Assembly: GCA_012271015.1 (NCBI GenBank)
Contig: JAAXHD010000202.1
Location: 1-51,643, forward strand
From: Candidatus Poribacteria bacterium
Lineage (GTDB): Bacteria > Poribacteria > WGA-4E > WGA-3G
Length of the DNA stretch: 51,643 nt
Direction of reading: 5' to 3'
The notes beneath the pieces are model-generated. The model worked only from the letters and a program-made list of their open reading frames with translations, had not been told where the DNA came from and ran no database searches. Positions 1-8,777 of this stretch are shown one piece after another (the stretch's first letter is position 1; every line of letters starts with the position of its first letter). A program made the position numbers and the translations under genes.

Positions 1-609
1 TTCTTCTGTCGCACGGGTCTCTGCTTTATCTACGCGCTCCCAAGAGGGTTTCAACCACGCCTCCAGGACAGGATTATACAACCGCAGTATACCATCACGC
101 GCCTCCAACGCTAAATCCAAGGTCTCACTCAAGAGCCGTCCGTTTACAAATTCCATCGTTTCATAGACTTCATCAATCAGCCTGAACCCAATGAAATCCG
201 GCTCAATTTCACCATATGGATCATAGATAAAGTACTCTTTAACACGTAAGATATTCTGATAAATCTTCTTCTTTTCGGTAAAATCGCGACGGAAAGTGCT
301 CGGACTCGCAAGTTCCAATACAAAATCAAGGGTCGGTGGCTGTTCCCACGTTTTATAGACCCGGAGTTCTTTTTTAGACAAACCCCGGACCATGAATACG
401 TCCGGAGACACGCTCTTTCGGGGATTGCCTTCTTCATAATAGAGCAGTAGGTTTCCGGATACGTGGACCTCCGGAATATGCTGGAAATGCTGATCCAAGA
501 TATCTATAACATCTATCATAACTTTTCGATGTTTTTCAGTTTCTGCTATCGGTTCACCGTCTGATTCGGGATAGACGAGTGTAGGGGCAAAACCTATTTT
601 TTCTGGCAT
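1..609 (-). CDS. Uma2 family endonuclease (DUF820), 3' end cut by window edge
   Basis: The frame is open from an ATG at 607-609 down to base 1 (203 codons), so the C-terminus lies outside the window. An AAGGAG Shine-Dalgarno lies just ahead of the ATG. The protein has the Uma2 (DUF820) arrangement of the PD-(D/E)XK fold: SPDVFMV near residue 68, then LELASPST near 99, a downstream acidic residue and lysines, and YFIYDP near 125. Uma2 genes occur in large paralogous families in cyanobacteria, Chloroflexi and Poribacteria-like genomes, and their target is unknown. The family call is secure; a nuclease role is inferred from the fold only. Confidence 0.85.
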   Translation of the reverse strand, partial: MPEKIGFAPTLVYPESDGEPIAETEKHRKVMIDVIDILDQHFQHIPEVHVSGNLLLYYEEGNPRKSVSPDVFMVRGLSKKELRVYKTWEQPPTLDFVLELASPSTFRRDFTEKKKIYQNILRVKEYFIYDPYGEIEPDFIGFRLIDEVYETMEFVNGRLLSETLDLALEARDGILRLYNPVLEAWLKPSWERVDKAETRATEE

Positions 610-755
610 CGTGCTATCTCCTTGAAAAGCACCTCTGTGAATTTCCTGAGGACGGAGGTGATTGTCAATCCAATTTATGTCGCGTAGATATATGGATCTG
701 CAAAACGCTCCAAATTTCTATCCTTTTCATATCGGACGCACCACATGATACCGAC

Positions 756-1520
756 TTACCCAATATAATCTTGATGGTATTTCCAGACATCAACCGTAAA
801 GAGATCGCCTATATACGCAAGGACACGGTATTTTAAGGTGCGCGTCACTCCGACGTTCACTTTGAAAGGAACAGCCTGCGCGAAGAGGTATCCCAACGAT
901 GCGTCCTCGGCGAGAAACGTTGTTTCACCGTTTGTTGGATGCGGAAAGATACCGACCCCAACAACACTTTGTTCAGTAGCCGTGACGCCGGAGAGCGTTC
1001 CCCACACCGAACGATTCCCGTTTACTGCCAATTCGCCGATCCGTCCGTTTGCATCCGCGGCTTTGCGGTACTCCATCTCAACTGTTCGACATCCAAGTCC
1101 GATGTTACCCGCAAATTCAAGCGAAGTCGTAGGTGCATACAGCGATATCGTGATGTCAAGCACTTGGACTTCGGTTTGCGGCGGATATACAGCCGTGGTG
1201 CAAGTTTCTATGAGCAGCGGTTCCGATGTGTTCCACGTCGTGACGATCGTAAAGTCTCCCGAATCCTCCGCGTTCGAGGGATCTCTTTCGCGGGTCAGTG
1301 TGTTCGGGTCGAGTTGCTCGCCATTGACCGTTCCGAGTGTGAAACAGATCCCTGGCGGATATTGTCCTTGGGCGTATTCCCCTTCCGTTACCACCTGTCC
1401 GTTCGGTGAATAGAGCGGATGAAAATAGGGCGGACTTTCAGCATCGCCATAACAGTAAGTGAGGACCGGTGCGTTGTCTTTTGTAATAGTTAATTTGCTT
1501 TTGTTAATTTCGTGTATCAT
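756..1520 (-). CDS. DUF6807 (PmoA-like) family protein
   Basis: A protein of about 254 residues whose N-terminal third (HPLYSPNGQVVTEG, then QYPPGICFTLG) matches the DUF6807 family, often labelled methane oxygenase PmoA although most members are probably carbohydrate or ligand-binding beta-sandwich proteins. I place the start at the ATG 1518-1520, giving MIHEINKSK. The frame is open 15 codons further upstream, but a TTGCAT-17-TATAAT promoter lies inside that extension, and a GGAA Shine-Dalgarno sits just before the chosen ATG. The true reaction is not known. The gene stands alone, divergent from the amidotransferase at 1762. Confidence 0.75.
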   Translation of the reverse strand: MIHEINKSKLTITKDNAPVLTYCYGDAESPPYFHPLYSPNGQVVTEGEYAQGQYPPGICFTLGTVNGEQLDPNTLTRERDPSNAEDSGDFTIVTTWNTSEPLLIETCTTAVYPPQTEVQVLDITISLYAPTTSLEFAGNIGLGCRTVEMEYRKAADANGRIGELAVNGNRSVWGTLSGVTATEQSVVGVGIFPHPTNGETTFLAEDASLGYLFAQAVPFKVNVGVTRTLKYRVLAYIGDLFTVDVWKYHQDYIG

Positions 1521-1536
1521 AGGTTCCTTCACGAAA

Positions 1537-1565
1537 ATTATACCACGCATTTTCAGAGAATGCAA
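1537..1565 (-). promoter_or_regulatory. Sigma70-type promoter of the DUF6807 gene
   Basis: On the minus strand TTGCAT (1560-1565) and TATAAT (1537-1542) are separated by exactly 17 bases. The expected start site near 1530 leaves a leader of only about ten bases before the ATG at 1520. It decides the start codon of the gene. Confidence 0.6.
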
Positions 1566-1585
1566 ATATGATTGGTTTTTAGGGT

Positions 1586-1680
1586 CTGTTATCAGTTGTC
1601 AGTGGTTAGTTGTCAGCAATTAGGATCAGGAATCGGGAATCGGAGTGTTTTTGCTGGGGTGTTTCCCTCCTACTACAGGA
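1586..1680. repeat. Dispersed intergenic repeats (GTCAGCA-type array, GGGAATCGG unit, GTTTTTGCTGGGG unit)
   Basis: Three short families lie end to end: imperfect GTCAG-rich heptamers (about 1586-1622), a GGGAATCGGAG unit (about 1632-1643) and a GTGTTTTTGCTGGGG unit (1644 onward). The same last two units lie together again at about 2474-2510, downstream of the amidotransferase, so that gene is flanked by direct copies. Confidence 0.6.
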
Positions 1681-1692
1681 ACGAGGAATAGT

Positions 1693-1722
1693 TTGTTATT
1701 TAGATATAAAATGGGGTATAAT
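1693..1722 (+). promoter_or_regulatory. Promoter of the PuuD-like gene
   Basis: TTGTTA (1693-1698) and TATAAT (1717-1722) are spaced by 18 bases, about 30 bases upstream of the AAAAGGAGG Shine-Dalgarno of the gene starting at 1762. Confidence 0.55.
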
Positions 1723-1761
1723 TTATGTAAGGAAAAACGGCTTAAAAGGAGGCTTTCATAT

Positions 1762-2454
1762 ATGGCACCTACTATCGGAATAACATTTGTCGAAAATATT
1801 GAGGACGACCCTTCTAATAACTATATTCGTGCGATCAAAGAGTTCGGTGGCAACCCTCTCACACTCTATCCCGGTATATCGGATTTTAAACTCGACGATA
1901 TAGACGGACTTTTGCTAACAGGTGGTGGCGATATTCATCCAGATAACTTTGATGCCGAGTGGCATCCAGCGTTGTACAATGTTAGCGAAGATCGCGATGC
2001 TCTGGAAATACCACTCTGTCAAGCAGCAATAGCCGCCGATCTCCCCGTTTTTGGTATTTGTCGCGGTATTCAGATTATGAGCGTCGCAATGGAGGGTAGT
2101 CTATACCAAGATATACCCTCGGAATTTCCAAAGGAGGCGTCCCCTCAAGCACAAGTAAAGCGTGTAGATTCTCGGCACACCATCGAGATTGTAGCCAACA
2201 GTCGGCTAAACCAAATCACAGGTAAACGCAGAGACGAAGTCAATTCCGCGCACCATCAAGCCGTGAAAGAGAAGGGTGAAGGGTTTGAGGTGACAGCCCG
2301 TACGCAGGAAGGGATTATCGAGGCGATGGAAAACCGATCAAAGCGGTTTGTGTTGGGCGTGCAATACCATCCGGAGCGGATGATTGAAACCGTCAATTTT
2401 CACGAGCACCGACGTAAACTTTTTGAGGCGTTTATTCAGGCGGCTTCCGAATAA
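1762..2454 (+). CDS. Gamma-glutamyl-gamma-aminobutyrate hydrolase family (PuuD-like class I amidotransferase, peptidase C26)
   Basis: 230-residue class I glutamine amidotransferase-fold protein. The nucleophile elbow FGICRG places the catalytic cysteine at residue 100, followed by GSLYQDI; the His/Glu partners are in QYHPE near residues 204-206. The start is the ATG at 1762, because AAAAGGAGG at 1744-1752 is ideally spaced; the 39 further upstream codons carry the promoter. PuuD hydrolyses gamma-glutamyl-GABA in putrescine breakdown, but stand-alone relatives act on other gamma-glutamyl compounds, and no putrescine genes are adjacent. The family is certain and the substrate is not. Confidence 0.9.
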   Translation: MAPTIGITFVENIEDDPSNNYIRAIKEFGGNPLTLYPGISDFKLDDIDGLLLTGGGDIHPDNFDAEWHPALYNVSEDRDALEIPLCQAAIAADLPVFGICRGIQIMSVAMEGSLYQDIPSEFPKEASPQAQVKRVDSRHTIEIVANSRLNQITGKRRDEVNSAHHQAVKEKGEGFEVTARTQEGIIEAMENRSKRFVLGVQYHPERMIETVNFHEHRRKLFEAFIQAASE

Positions 2455-2558
2455 AAGTCAGGGCAGCGTTAGAAGTCGGGAATCGGAGTGTTTTTGCTGG
2501 GGTGTTCCTCCCCTCCTACACGGATGGGAGTGGAGTGATGGTATCTATGTGGCGTGTT

Positions 2559-3530
2559 TTAGAAATTGGCGACTAAGGAGACACGGTGCGTTAGCCCGAG
2601 AACACCGAACGGAATAAGGGCATAGTCAATTTGGAAACGGAGGAATGTCAACCCAAAACCACCGGTGAGTCCTGAAATCGCGCCTAAATCGTTGCCACCG
2701 ATTTTGTATTTATAGCCGGTGCGGAGTTGTAAGACATTGCCGATCGTGTAGCCCGCACCCACCCCGATGGCGATATCGTTGTCGGAGGGACGAATGATGT
2801 CTGTCGTTAAGAGGAGCGCGTCATTCCAGAGTCTGTAAGCCGCGCCAAGTCTGAAGGTAAAGGGTAGCCCGAACGCCTCTTCTATGAACTTCACTCGTGG
2901 TCCGACATGCTGTGCGTTGAACCCCAGTGACAGCGGCATCTCAGAAAAGTTGTATAGTCCACCGAGATCGAAAGCAACCCCTGTCCCACTCTCGTCGGCG
3001 ATCTGCTCGCGCAGGAACTTCGCGTTCATACCGAAAGCGAGTGAACTGCCGAAACCGCGAGCATACGAGAGGATCACTGCCAGATCATAAGGTCGGAAAA
3101 TCGTCGTTTCATTCCCCTCCCGATCGCGTCCTTGCAATTCCCCAAAAGACAAGAAACTTGCGCTCACTCCGAGTGTGCCAGTCCCCTGAAGCGGAAGCGC
3201 GAACCCCACAAATTCATGATTAATCCCGGCGAACCATTCGTTATGCATGAGTGCGAGTTGCGGCTGTTGGAGTCTTGCGAGACCGGCGGGGTTCCAGTAA
3301 GATGCGTAAAGGTCATCGGTCGCCGCGACTTGGGATTCACCCATGCTCATCGCCTCTGCTCCGACACCGATTTTGAGGAAGGTCATGGCGCGGGTACCGG
3401 CGTTTTCGTGGATGTCTGTATTATCAGCGGCAGCAGGCAAGCACGCGAGGCTGAGAACTATGATGAGAGTATACGTAAAAGTGCGATAGTTCACTGTCCA
3501 CAAACCGTTCTGGTTTCTAAACTGTCTCAT
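2559..3530 (-). CDS. PorV/PorQ family outer-membrane beta-barrel protein
   Basis: A 323-residue protein with a signal peptide (hydrophobic about residues 20-35, ending AAADN), then the PorV/PorQ signature: AMSMGESQVAATDD followed by YWNPAGLA. The rest alternates polar and hydrophobic residues as in a FadL-like barrel and ends in a C-terminal phenylalanine (VANF), typical of outer-membrane proteins. In Bacteroidetes PorV shuttles type IX secretion substrates; in other phyla such proteins are common without a full type IX system, so secretion is not implied. A TTGACT-17-TATACT promoter lies directly upstream. A second family member is at 12505-13599. Confidence 0.85.
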   Translation of the reverse strand: MRQFRNQNGLWTVNYRTFTYTLIIVLSLACLPAAADNTDIHENAGTRAMTFLKIGVGAEAMSMGESQVAATDDLYASYWNPAGLARLQQPQLALMHNEWFAGINHEFVGFALPLQGTGTLGVSASFLSFGELQGRDREGNETTIFRPYDLAVILSYARGFGSSLAFGMNAKFLREQIADESGTGVAFDLGGLYNFSEMPLSLGFNAQHVGPRVKFIEEAFGLPFTFRLGAAYRLWNDALLLTTDIIRPSDNDIAIGVGAGYTIGNVLQLRTGYKYKIGGNDLGAISGLTGGFGLTFLRFQIDYALIPFGVLGLTHRVSLVANF

Positions 3531-3561
3531 TTTATTTTCCTAATAATGAAGTCCAATGTTT

Positions 3562-3590
3562 AGTATATCACATCGCTGTGTGGAAGTCAA
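3562..3590 (-). promoter_or_regulatory. Promoter of the PorV-like gene, adjoining a MITE-like element
   Basis: On the minus strand TTGACT (3585-3590) and TATACT (3562-3567) are 17 bases apart, close to consensus. The end of the MITE-like repeat begins at 3593, only two bases upstream of the -35 box. Confidence 0.65.
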
Positions 3591-3592
3591 GC

Positions 3593-3889
3593 ACGTGAGT
3601 TTAATAATAAAAATTGAATTGTCCCTGTAGGTTGGGTTGAGCGGGAAAAGACCTAAAGTTCTCTCTTTTAGATAAAAAAAAATGTGGATATAGAGTCCCC
3701 ACTGTTGGAGATAGAGATAGCGAAACCCAACACACCCAGCTATGGGTTTAAGAATGTGTTGCGTTTCACTCGGCACTTGGTCCTTTCAGGCATCTATGCG
3801 TCGCTTGTCAGCATGCCGCTTTGTGCGGTTTTTAGATCGATTCGTTCAATCTAACCTACAAGAATCCATCACCTTTATCAAACTCACGT
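3593..3889. repeat. MITE-like element with terminal inverted repeats, copy 1
   Basis: A 297-bp element that begins ACGTGAGTTT and ends with the inverted copy AAACTCACGT. Inside are two nested inverted repeats: GTAGGTTGGGTTGA near the left end against an imperfect complement near the right end, and GAAACCCAACACACC against a GTGTTGCGTTTC arm. It aligns along its length with 45252-45569, and its core is related to 51465-51643. It holds no credible gene. It fills most of the gap between the PorV-like gene and the methylase fragment. Confidence 0.8.
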
Positions 3890-3948
3890 TTTTATGGCAA
3901 ATTTCAAAATTAATTAGACATCAGTAAAGACGAGGGATAGTATGAAAC

Positions 3949-5043
3949 CTACAAGGTAGGCAAATTCTCAACGATATCTACCGTCTCTAAACTGACGGTG
4001 ATGACCTGACCGATTAACTTGACGATGTACTGCGGATCGTCGGCACGGTTCGGATCGTTGACGATGCCGCTCCGTTTGTCTATCTTCACGCGATACTGAT
4101 CTACGACCCACTCCAGTGCAGAACGGGTGCCGAGTTGGTAATCAAACGCCTTTTCGGGAATCCCTGACAGCGTCAGGAAATCGTTGTAGATAAGCGATGT
4201 TTTGTCTCTGGAGAGTTTCATCTTCTCAACCCGCCAATTGAGTTGTACGTCAGGGTTTTGGATAAACTTCAGTCCATCGTATTCGGGTTGGGATTCGTAG
4301 TTGACATGAATTTCTGCAAGTCGCTCCCCTGCCTTCGCAAACCCCCAGAAGTCTTTGGCAAACGGGATATGCGGCAAATCACGTTTCAGGTTCGCCTCGT
4401 ATTTCTCGCGATAGTCAGGATGATGCAGGAGTCCGTAGTTGTAGTGGAAGATGTCCCATTTGGTGAGGGTGTCGTCACCGTAATGGGTTTGAAACTCCGT
4501 CAATGCCCAATCGGTGATGTTTTCGCGGCGGTTCGTGCTATCTTCGTCATAGGTGTAGAAGGGGAAACACTGAGACCCACCTTGCGGTAATTGATCTGCA
4601 AGTTGATTAACCATTAATCCAAACATCTCCCATTCTCTTCCAACCTTAAGCCATATAATTCGATTTTCTGTTTCTGTTTCTGGTGTAGGAAAGATAAATG
4701 GAAATACAAGCACCCTATCGTTCATTATTCGGTCAAAATAGAGGTTTGATTTCGTAAACGGACGATAGAGGGATTGACGGATTTTTGCTTCCGCAAATTC
4801 CGTGATTTGTCCACTCTGCAACTTCTGCTTTAAGGTTGGACTCCACTTGATTTTCGTATCATCAGACTCCAGAAAACCATCAAGATCAGCAGCGCGACCT
4901 ATGTGTTGCCCCCACCGAGCCGCTTCCATATTGTAAACCTCAATCATCCTACTCACGTTTTCAGCGAGAACGTCTCGGTTGAAATTATGTACCCATGCAT
5001 CACGATTCGTTTTCACACCATTGCTGTAGGTTTTGAAAATCAC
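3949..5043 (-). pseudogene. C-terminal part of a split type ISP-like restriction-modification enzyme (target recognition region)
   Basis: 364 codons from a GTG at 5041-5043. The sequence begins IFKTYSNGVKTNRDAWVHNF, which in full-length relatives lies after the methylase core, and continues with the type ISP C-terminal specificity domain (QSLYRPFTKSNLYFDR, then YNYGLLHHPDYREKYEANL, then DYQLGTRSALEWVVDQYRV). It has no catalytic motif of its own. It overlaps the end of the upstream fragment by four bases in another frame. From memory of the family roughly 80-130 residues between the two parts are missing, so I treat the pair as a broken gene; a two-subunit enzyme is possible but less likely. 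Confidence 0.7.
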
Positions 5044-6638
5044 ATCGATTGTCTCACCTTGCCTTCAATAAAACTGTTGTTTGTTATAAAGGCGACAACA
5101 CCTTCCTCGCCAATCCGATCCAACGACCATCGAATCGCCTTTATGTATGGGTCGTAGAGCTGACTTCTGAGTGTCGCTTTAGAATCTTTTGCATAAGTAT
5201 CCTTAATCGACGTATCCATCGTCTCATACTCTCGATTTTTGTTGTTGTCGTTCTCGTTGACCTGTCCGACATTGTAAGGTGGATTGCCAATAACCACAAA
5301 CATCTCGGATTCCTTCTGCTTCTCAACGCGGGCAGTGTTATCGGGTGTGAACATTAACATCTGTCGATCTTCTGCGGTTTCAAAGGTATCTACGAAGCAT
5401 AGACCTTCATAGGGGACGTACCGGTTCGTCGCTGTGTAGAACTCGTGCTCAATATTCAGATTGGCGATGTAGTAGGGTAGGAGCATCACCTCGTTGCATT
5501 GGAGTTCCGGCGGGTCAGCGGTGTATTTTCGCTCTAACGAAATGGGATCGAGCTCCTGCATAGTCCGAACGATGAAGTTGCCAGTGCCGACGAACGGGTC
5601 GATGATGTTGACACCGGTATCGGAGAGGGAACGGTTGAATTCTGTCCTGAGAATATGCTCGACGCTTTTCACCATGAAATCGACTATCGGCTGTGGCGTG
5701 TAGACGATACCGTACGTGTCTGCGATCTTGACGGAGAACCCTTGAAAGAACTGCTCGTAGACGGTGTTGAGGAATCCCTGTTTTTGTGAGAAGTCTGTGA
5801 TCGTACTGGAGGTCTGCTCAATTGCAGTGTAGAAGGGTTCCAAGAGACGTAGAAATTCCGAGCGATTCAGTGTCCGCTCGGTTAGCACATCAATGACAGT
5901 TTCAATCTCACGGGCGATAATATTGCGTCGCGTGAAGTCTGGATTATCGAAGACAGTGCGGAAGATGCGCTCGGTCAATAGATGCTGGATGAGCATTTCC
6001 TCCACCGCGGCAACGGATAGGTTCGGATTGATTGAGGTACGGCACTGTTGATGGAAACGGGTGAAGGCTTCCTGAAAGTGTGGGTTATTTTGGCGTTCCG
6101 TTTCGATGAGTGTTGCCAACTCTTCACCGAGTTCTGGCACCCTGTCTCTGAATTCGGCGACTGCGGTATGCCATGCCGCGATGTTCTCTTCCTGATATGC
6201 GAAAAAGCCTTGAAGTACGCGGACGAGATTTCTCGGCTCAGTAATATCCAAATCCAGTTGCAACTCTCCCCGCTGATAGAGGAGTGCGTGCGTCGGGGAT
6301 TGGATAACGATGTTTTTTGATGGATAGCCTGCGGCAAATTTTTTGTTCGCTTCAACGTGGAGGTCGTCCTGTGTGTCTTTTGCTTCCCAGTAGCCGTAGG
6401 GGAGTTTGAAGGTATCAACGATTTCGCCGTCTGGAGTGATCCGTCTTTTTTCCTGTGTGTAGTGTGTCTTTTCGCAGAGGAGCGTGAGATTGGATTGGCG
6501 GCAATAGTGCTGGAGCAACCCTTGGAATGCGGCGCGGACGATGCCTTCGTTCTGCTCGCCGAGCCGTTCGTATTCTTTGATCTCAGCATAGTAGGTTTTG
6601 ATGGGTTTGTGCGTGGGTTTGATGTTGAGGATTGGCAT
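5040..6638 (-). pseudogene. N-terminal part of a split type ISP-like restriction-modification enzyme (nuclease and N6-adenine methylase)
   Basis: 532 codons. The first ~130 residues look like an Mrr-type nuclease domain (PYGYWEAKDTQDDL carries the E-x-K half). From about residue 300 it is a gamma-class N6-adenine methyltransferase with the SAM-binding DPFVGTGNF motif and the catalytic NPPY motif. It has no helicase domain, so it resembles the shorter nuclease-methylase fusions rather than LlaBIII. It stops abruptly after ITNNSFIEGKVRQSM, just past the NPPY region where relatives continue into the rest of the methylase fold. The downstream piece (3949-5043) resumes later in the family alignment and in another frame, consistent with an internal deletion. 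Confidence 0.7.
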
Positions 6639-6666
6639 GGGATATAGTTATCAGTTATCAATAAGA

Positions 6667-6741
6667 ATCGCTAGCACAACTCGCTCCTACAGATGGATAA
6701 TTTGGTGCGGTTAGGAAACCGCACCTACCGATTGGAGTCCT
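6667..6741. repeat. Dispersed repeat with a 9-bp GGTGCGGTT hairpin, copy A
   Basis: Contains an ACTCGCTCCTACAGA unit followed by a perfect hairpin: arm GGTGCGGTT (6704-6712), loop AGGA, arm AACCGCACC (6717-6725). The same two-part unit recurs at 8857-8930. It lies between the methylase fragment and the polysaccharide export gene; no T-run follows, so it is not an obvious terminator. Confidence 0.7.
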
Positions 6742-6747
6742 TACAAC

Positions 6748-7917
6748 TTACTTTGTTAAGCTCACAATAAGACTTATCCCGCCGATGATAATGTAACCCA
6801 ATGTGCTGACGAGACTCCAATTCACCTGAAACTTCTTTTGCACTTCTAAAATGTCACCGGGGTAGAGTAAAACCTGCTGTGTCGCACTATCAGCAGGATC
6901 GGGTCTAAAAGGCACCTCCACGGTTGTGCCGTCCCTGTGATGAATGAGGACCTCTTCACGGTTCGCTGATGCTTCAAACCCACCACCGAGCGCGACTGCT
7001 TGTGAGAGGCTCAACGGACCGCGAACCCGCTGCGCTCCCGGGGTGCGCACGTAACCGGTTACATAGATAGGTTCGACTTTGAAAACATTCGGGACAAACA
7101 AAACATCACCGTTTGATAGAGACGGGGAAGCACCCACCTTCGGGGTCGATCTCCAAAATTGTTCGGAACGGTTGAACTCCGACAGATTCCCGTTCATTTC
7201 AACTTTTACCAAAGCGGTCAGGTCTGCTTCTTGGGTGGGACCGCCTGCACGTGCGAGTGCTTCCTCAATGCTAATCTGATTCCGAATAAAAAATTTACCG
7301 GGTGTCTGTACCTGTCCTTGCACTTCAACAACACTGAGGGGCATGACGAACACGAGGTCGTTGACGTTGACGCGGATATAGCGGTAAGGGTGGGTCGGTG
7401 AGAGGTCGTAGGTTTCGACGGTGTCTGGCACGTCGGTACGGATGAGTTGCACGACTTGGTGATCGGCGTTCTCCGCCATACCACCCGCGAGTGCGATAGC
7501 ACGGTATAAACCGATGTCGGTTTCAGGGGAAATCGGATAACGTCCGGGAAGTTTGACTGCACCGCCGACGAAAACACCGTTCTCTTGTAACACCGGTGAG
7601 ACCATGACGACGGGATTTCTGACAAGACTCTCTGAGACGAGGAACTCGCGAATCTGTTGGTTAACCGTCTCGACTGTCCGTCTAGCAACGTCAAGGTCGC
7701 CACCGAAATAACTAATTCTGCCGTCTTCACGTACCTGTGCGGAGTGCGTATATTCAGGCTGTCCGATCACCGAAATCAGAAGGGTATCGCCCTTCTTAAT
7801 CCGGTAGACATCGCCGAAGAGTGGAGTCGTTGCAATGAGAAACAGTAAAATCGCGTGAGCTTGCAAGCATCGGCACGTAAAACGGGACACGTGCAAGCGT
7901 CGCAAAAAGTAGATCAT
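6748..7917 (-). CDS. Polysaccharide biosynthesis/export protein (Wza-like, SLBB domains)
   Basis: 389 residues. A signal sequence (about residues 20-35) is followed by a poly-export domain from YRIKKGDTLLISVIGQPEYT (about 38-110) and then three SLBB-type modules, the first around VFVGGAVKLPGRYPI, the second around VEVQGQVQTPGKFFI, the third around IYVTGYVRTPGAQRV. A C-terminal membrane helix (LGYIIIGGISLIVSLTK) matches the outer-membrane helix position in Wza. Such proteins form the outer-membrane exit channel for capsule or exopolysaccharide. No glycosyltransferase or Wzc partner is next to it, so it is an orphan export gene here. Confidence 0.88.
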   Translation of the reverse strand: MIYFLRRLHVSRFTCRCLQAHAILLFLIATTPLFGDVYRIKKGDTLLISVIGQPEYTHSAQVREDGRISYFGGDLDVARRTVETVNQQIREFLVSESLVRNPVVMVSPVLQENGVFVGGAVKLPGRYPISPETDIGLYRAIALAGGMAENADHQVVQLIRTDVPDTVETYDLSPTHPYRYIRVNVNDLVFVMPLSVVEVQGQVQTPGKFFIRNQISIEEALARAGGPTQEADLTALVKVEMNGNLSEFNRSEQFWRSTPKVGASPSLSNGDVLFVPNVFKVEPIYVTGYVRTPGAQRVRGPLSLSQAVALGGGFEASANREEVLIHHRDGTTVEVPFRPDPADSATQQVLLYPGDILEVQKKFQVNWSLVSTLGYIIIGGISLIVSLTK

Positions 7918-7970
7918 AGCATTTTTCTGAGTATAGTCTATTTGATCACGTCATATGGACGCAATTGTTA

Positions 7971-8046
7971 CGGCACACGGAGTGTGCCTACTACTTTGCA
8001 ATGTGTGTTACGGAGAACCTACGGAGTGTGCCTACTATTTTGTCAA
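7971..8046. repeat. Paired palindromic repeat (GGCACACGGAGTGTGCC type)
   Basis: Two near-copies lie in tandem at about 7971-7999 and 8012-8045, each built around GGAGTGTGCCTACTA. The first is a near-perfect palindrome, GGCACAC-GGA-GTGTGCC. The same paired layout recurs at 13641-13705 upstream of another outer-membrane gene. Its right end overlaps the end of the small basic protein gene. Confidence 0.6.
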
Positions 8047-8264
8047 TCTGAATCTTCACTTCCCACGACGAAGGAGAGTTGCTCATCTGTCGAATTAAAC
8101 CGTCTGAAAGTGCCAAACCTTCGGTTAGGTCGACTCCGCCAATGTTCTTTGACATAACTACCGTTGCGCCGACGGTGCCCTCTTACATAAACCTTATCAG
8201 CCATGCGACTGTGAGATTTATGGGATTTCGCTTCTTTGAAGAGGTAGAGTTGATCGGCTTTCAT
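8043..8264 (-). CDS. Small basic protein of unknown function
   Basis: 73 residues, strongly basic in the middle (KVYVRGHRRRNGSYVKEHW). That segment resembles short uncharacterised proteins with a VRGYxRRDGTxVRxH pattern found beside toxin or phage genes, but I cannot name a function. The start at 8264 gives a lysine-rich N-terminus; an internal ATG (MADKVYVRGH) is an alternative. It begins 19 bases after the zinc-ribbon gene ends on the same strand and may be co-transcribed with it. Low complexity and short length keep confidence moderate. Confidence 0.5.
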   Translation of the reverse strand: MKADQLYLFKEAKSHKSHSRMADKVYVRGHRRRNGSYVKEHWRSRPNRRFGTFRRFNSTDEQLSFVVGSEDSD

Positions 8265-8283
8265 GGCAACCTATTTGCGGAAT

Positions 8284-8631
8284 TTAACGGTCCTGTAGTG
8301 AATCAAAATAGACTTTAAGGCACTCCCGTGCTTGTGGAAGTAATTCAACTGGCACAAGGACATCCCCCCATTCGGATTGTCCTAAGTTGCCTTTCACCCC
8401 ACCATAATAAGGGACTTCATGACAGCGGAGATAGGCGGGGATGCCATCCTCCTTTAAGACGCTTTGGAGGATATTTCCCGCTAATTCGTTTGGGACAGAT
8501 TCAACAGTGTACCAGTCCCCATATTCGGTAACCTCTGGGGATATGCGTTGAGGCACAAGCACTACTTGACAATCCGAACACATTGATACTTCTATCTTAT
8601 ATTCAGCATGGCATTGTGGACAGAATGGCAT
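8284..8631 (-). CDS. Zinc-ribbon protein with DUF2007-like C-terminal domain
   Basis: 115 residues. An N-terminal zinc ribbon has Cys4-x2-Cys7 and Cys18-x2-Cys21. After a linker comes a DUF2007-like segment: WYTVESVPNELAGNILQSVL, then IPAYLR, then GDVLVPVELLPQARECL, the pattern of the small putative signal-transducing fold. No enzymatic residue is evident. A GGGAGG Shine-Dalgarno precedes the ATG and a good promoter lies 147-175 bases upstream, leaving a long leader. The role is unknown; metal or ligand sensing is a guess from the fold. Confidence 0.75.
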   Translation of the reverse strand: MPFCPQCHAEYKIEVSMCSDCQVVLVPQRISPEVTEYGDWYTVESVPNELAGNILQSVLKEDGIPAYLRCHEVPYYGGVKGNLGQSEWGDVLVPVELLPQARECLKVYFDSLQDR

Positions 8632-8777
8632 CGTTTTTCCTCCCGGTGGATGGGTAAGATCGGAATCTCACCCGTGCGCATATAGGGGCTTGTAAAGCGT
8701 GGTGCCTTGCCACGGTGCTGTTTTTTTGCAGAGGATTGGGAACGGGAAAACGTTATTACATCCGATTTAATACCTTT

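Noticed and set aside
1586..1640. CRISPR-like short repeats (GTCAGCA arrays)
   Set aside because: Units are imperfect heptamers without spacers of constant length, and there are no cas genes.
3540..3776. 78-codon minus-strand frame (MPSETQHIL...) also found at 45195-45455
   Set aside because: Both lie inside the MITE-like element, the similarity is explained by the DNA repeat, and neither has a Shine-Dalgarno.
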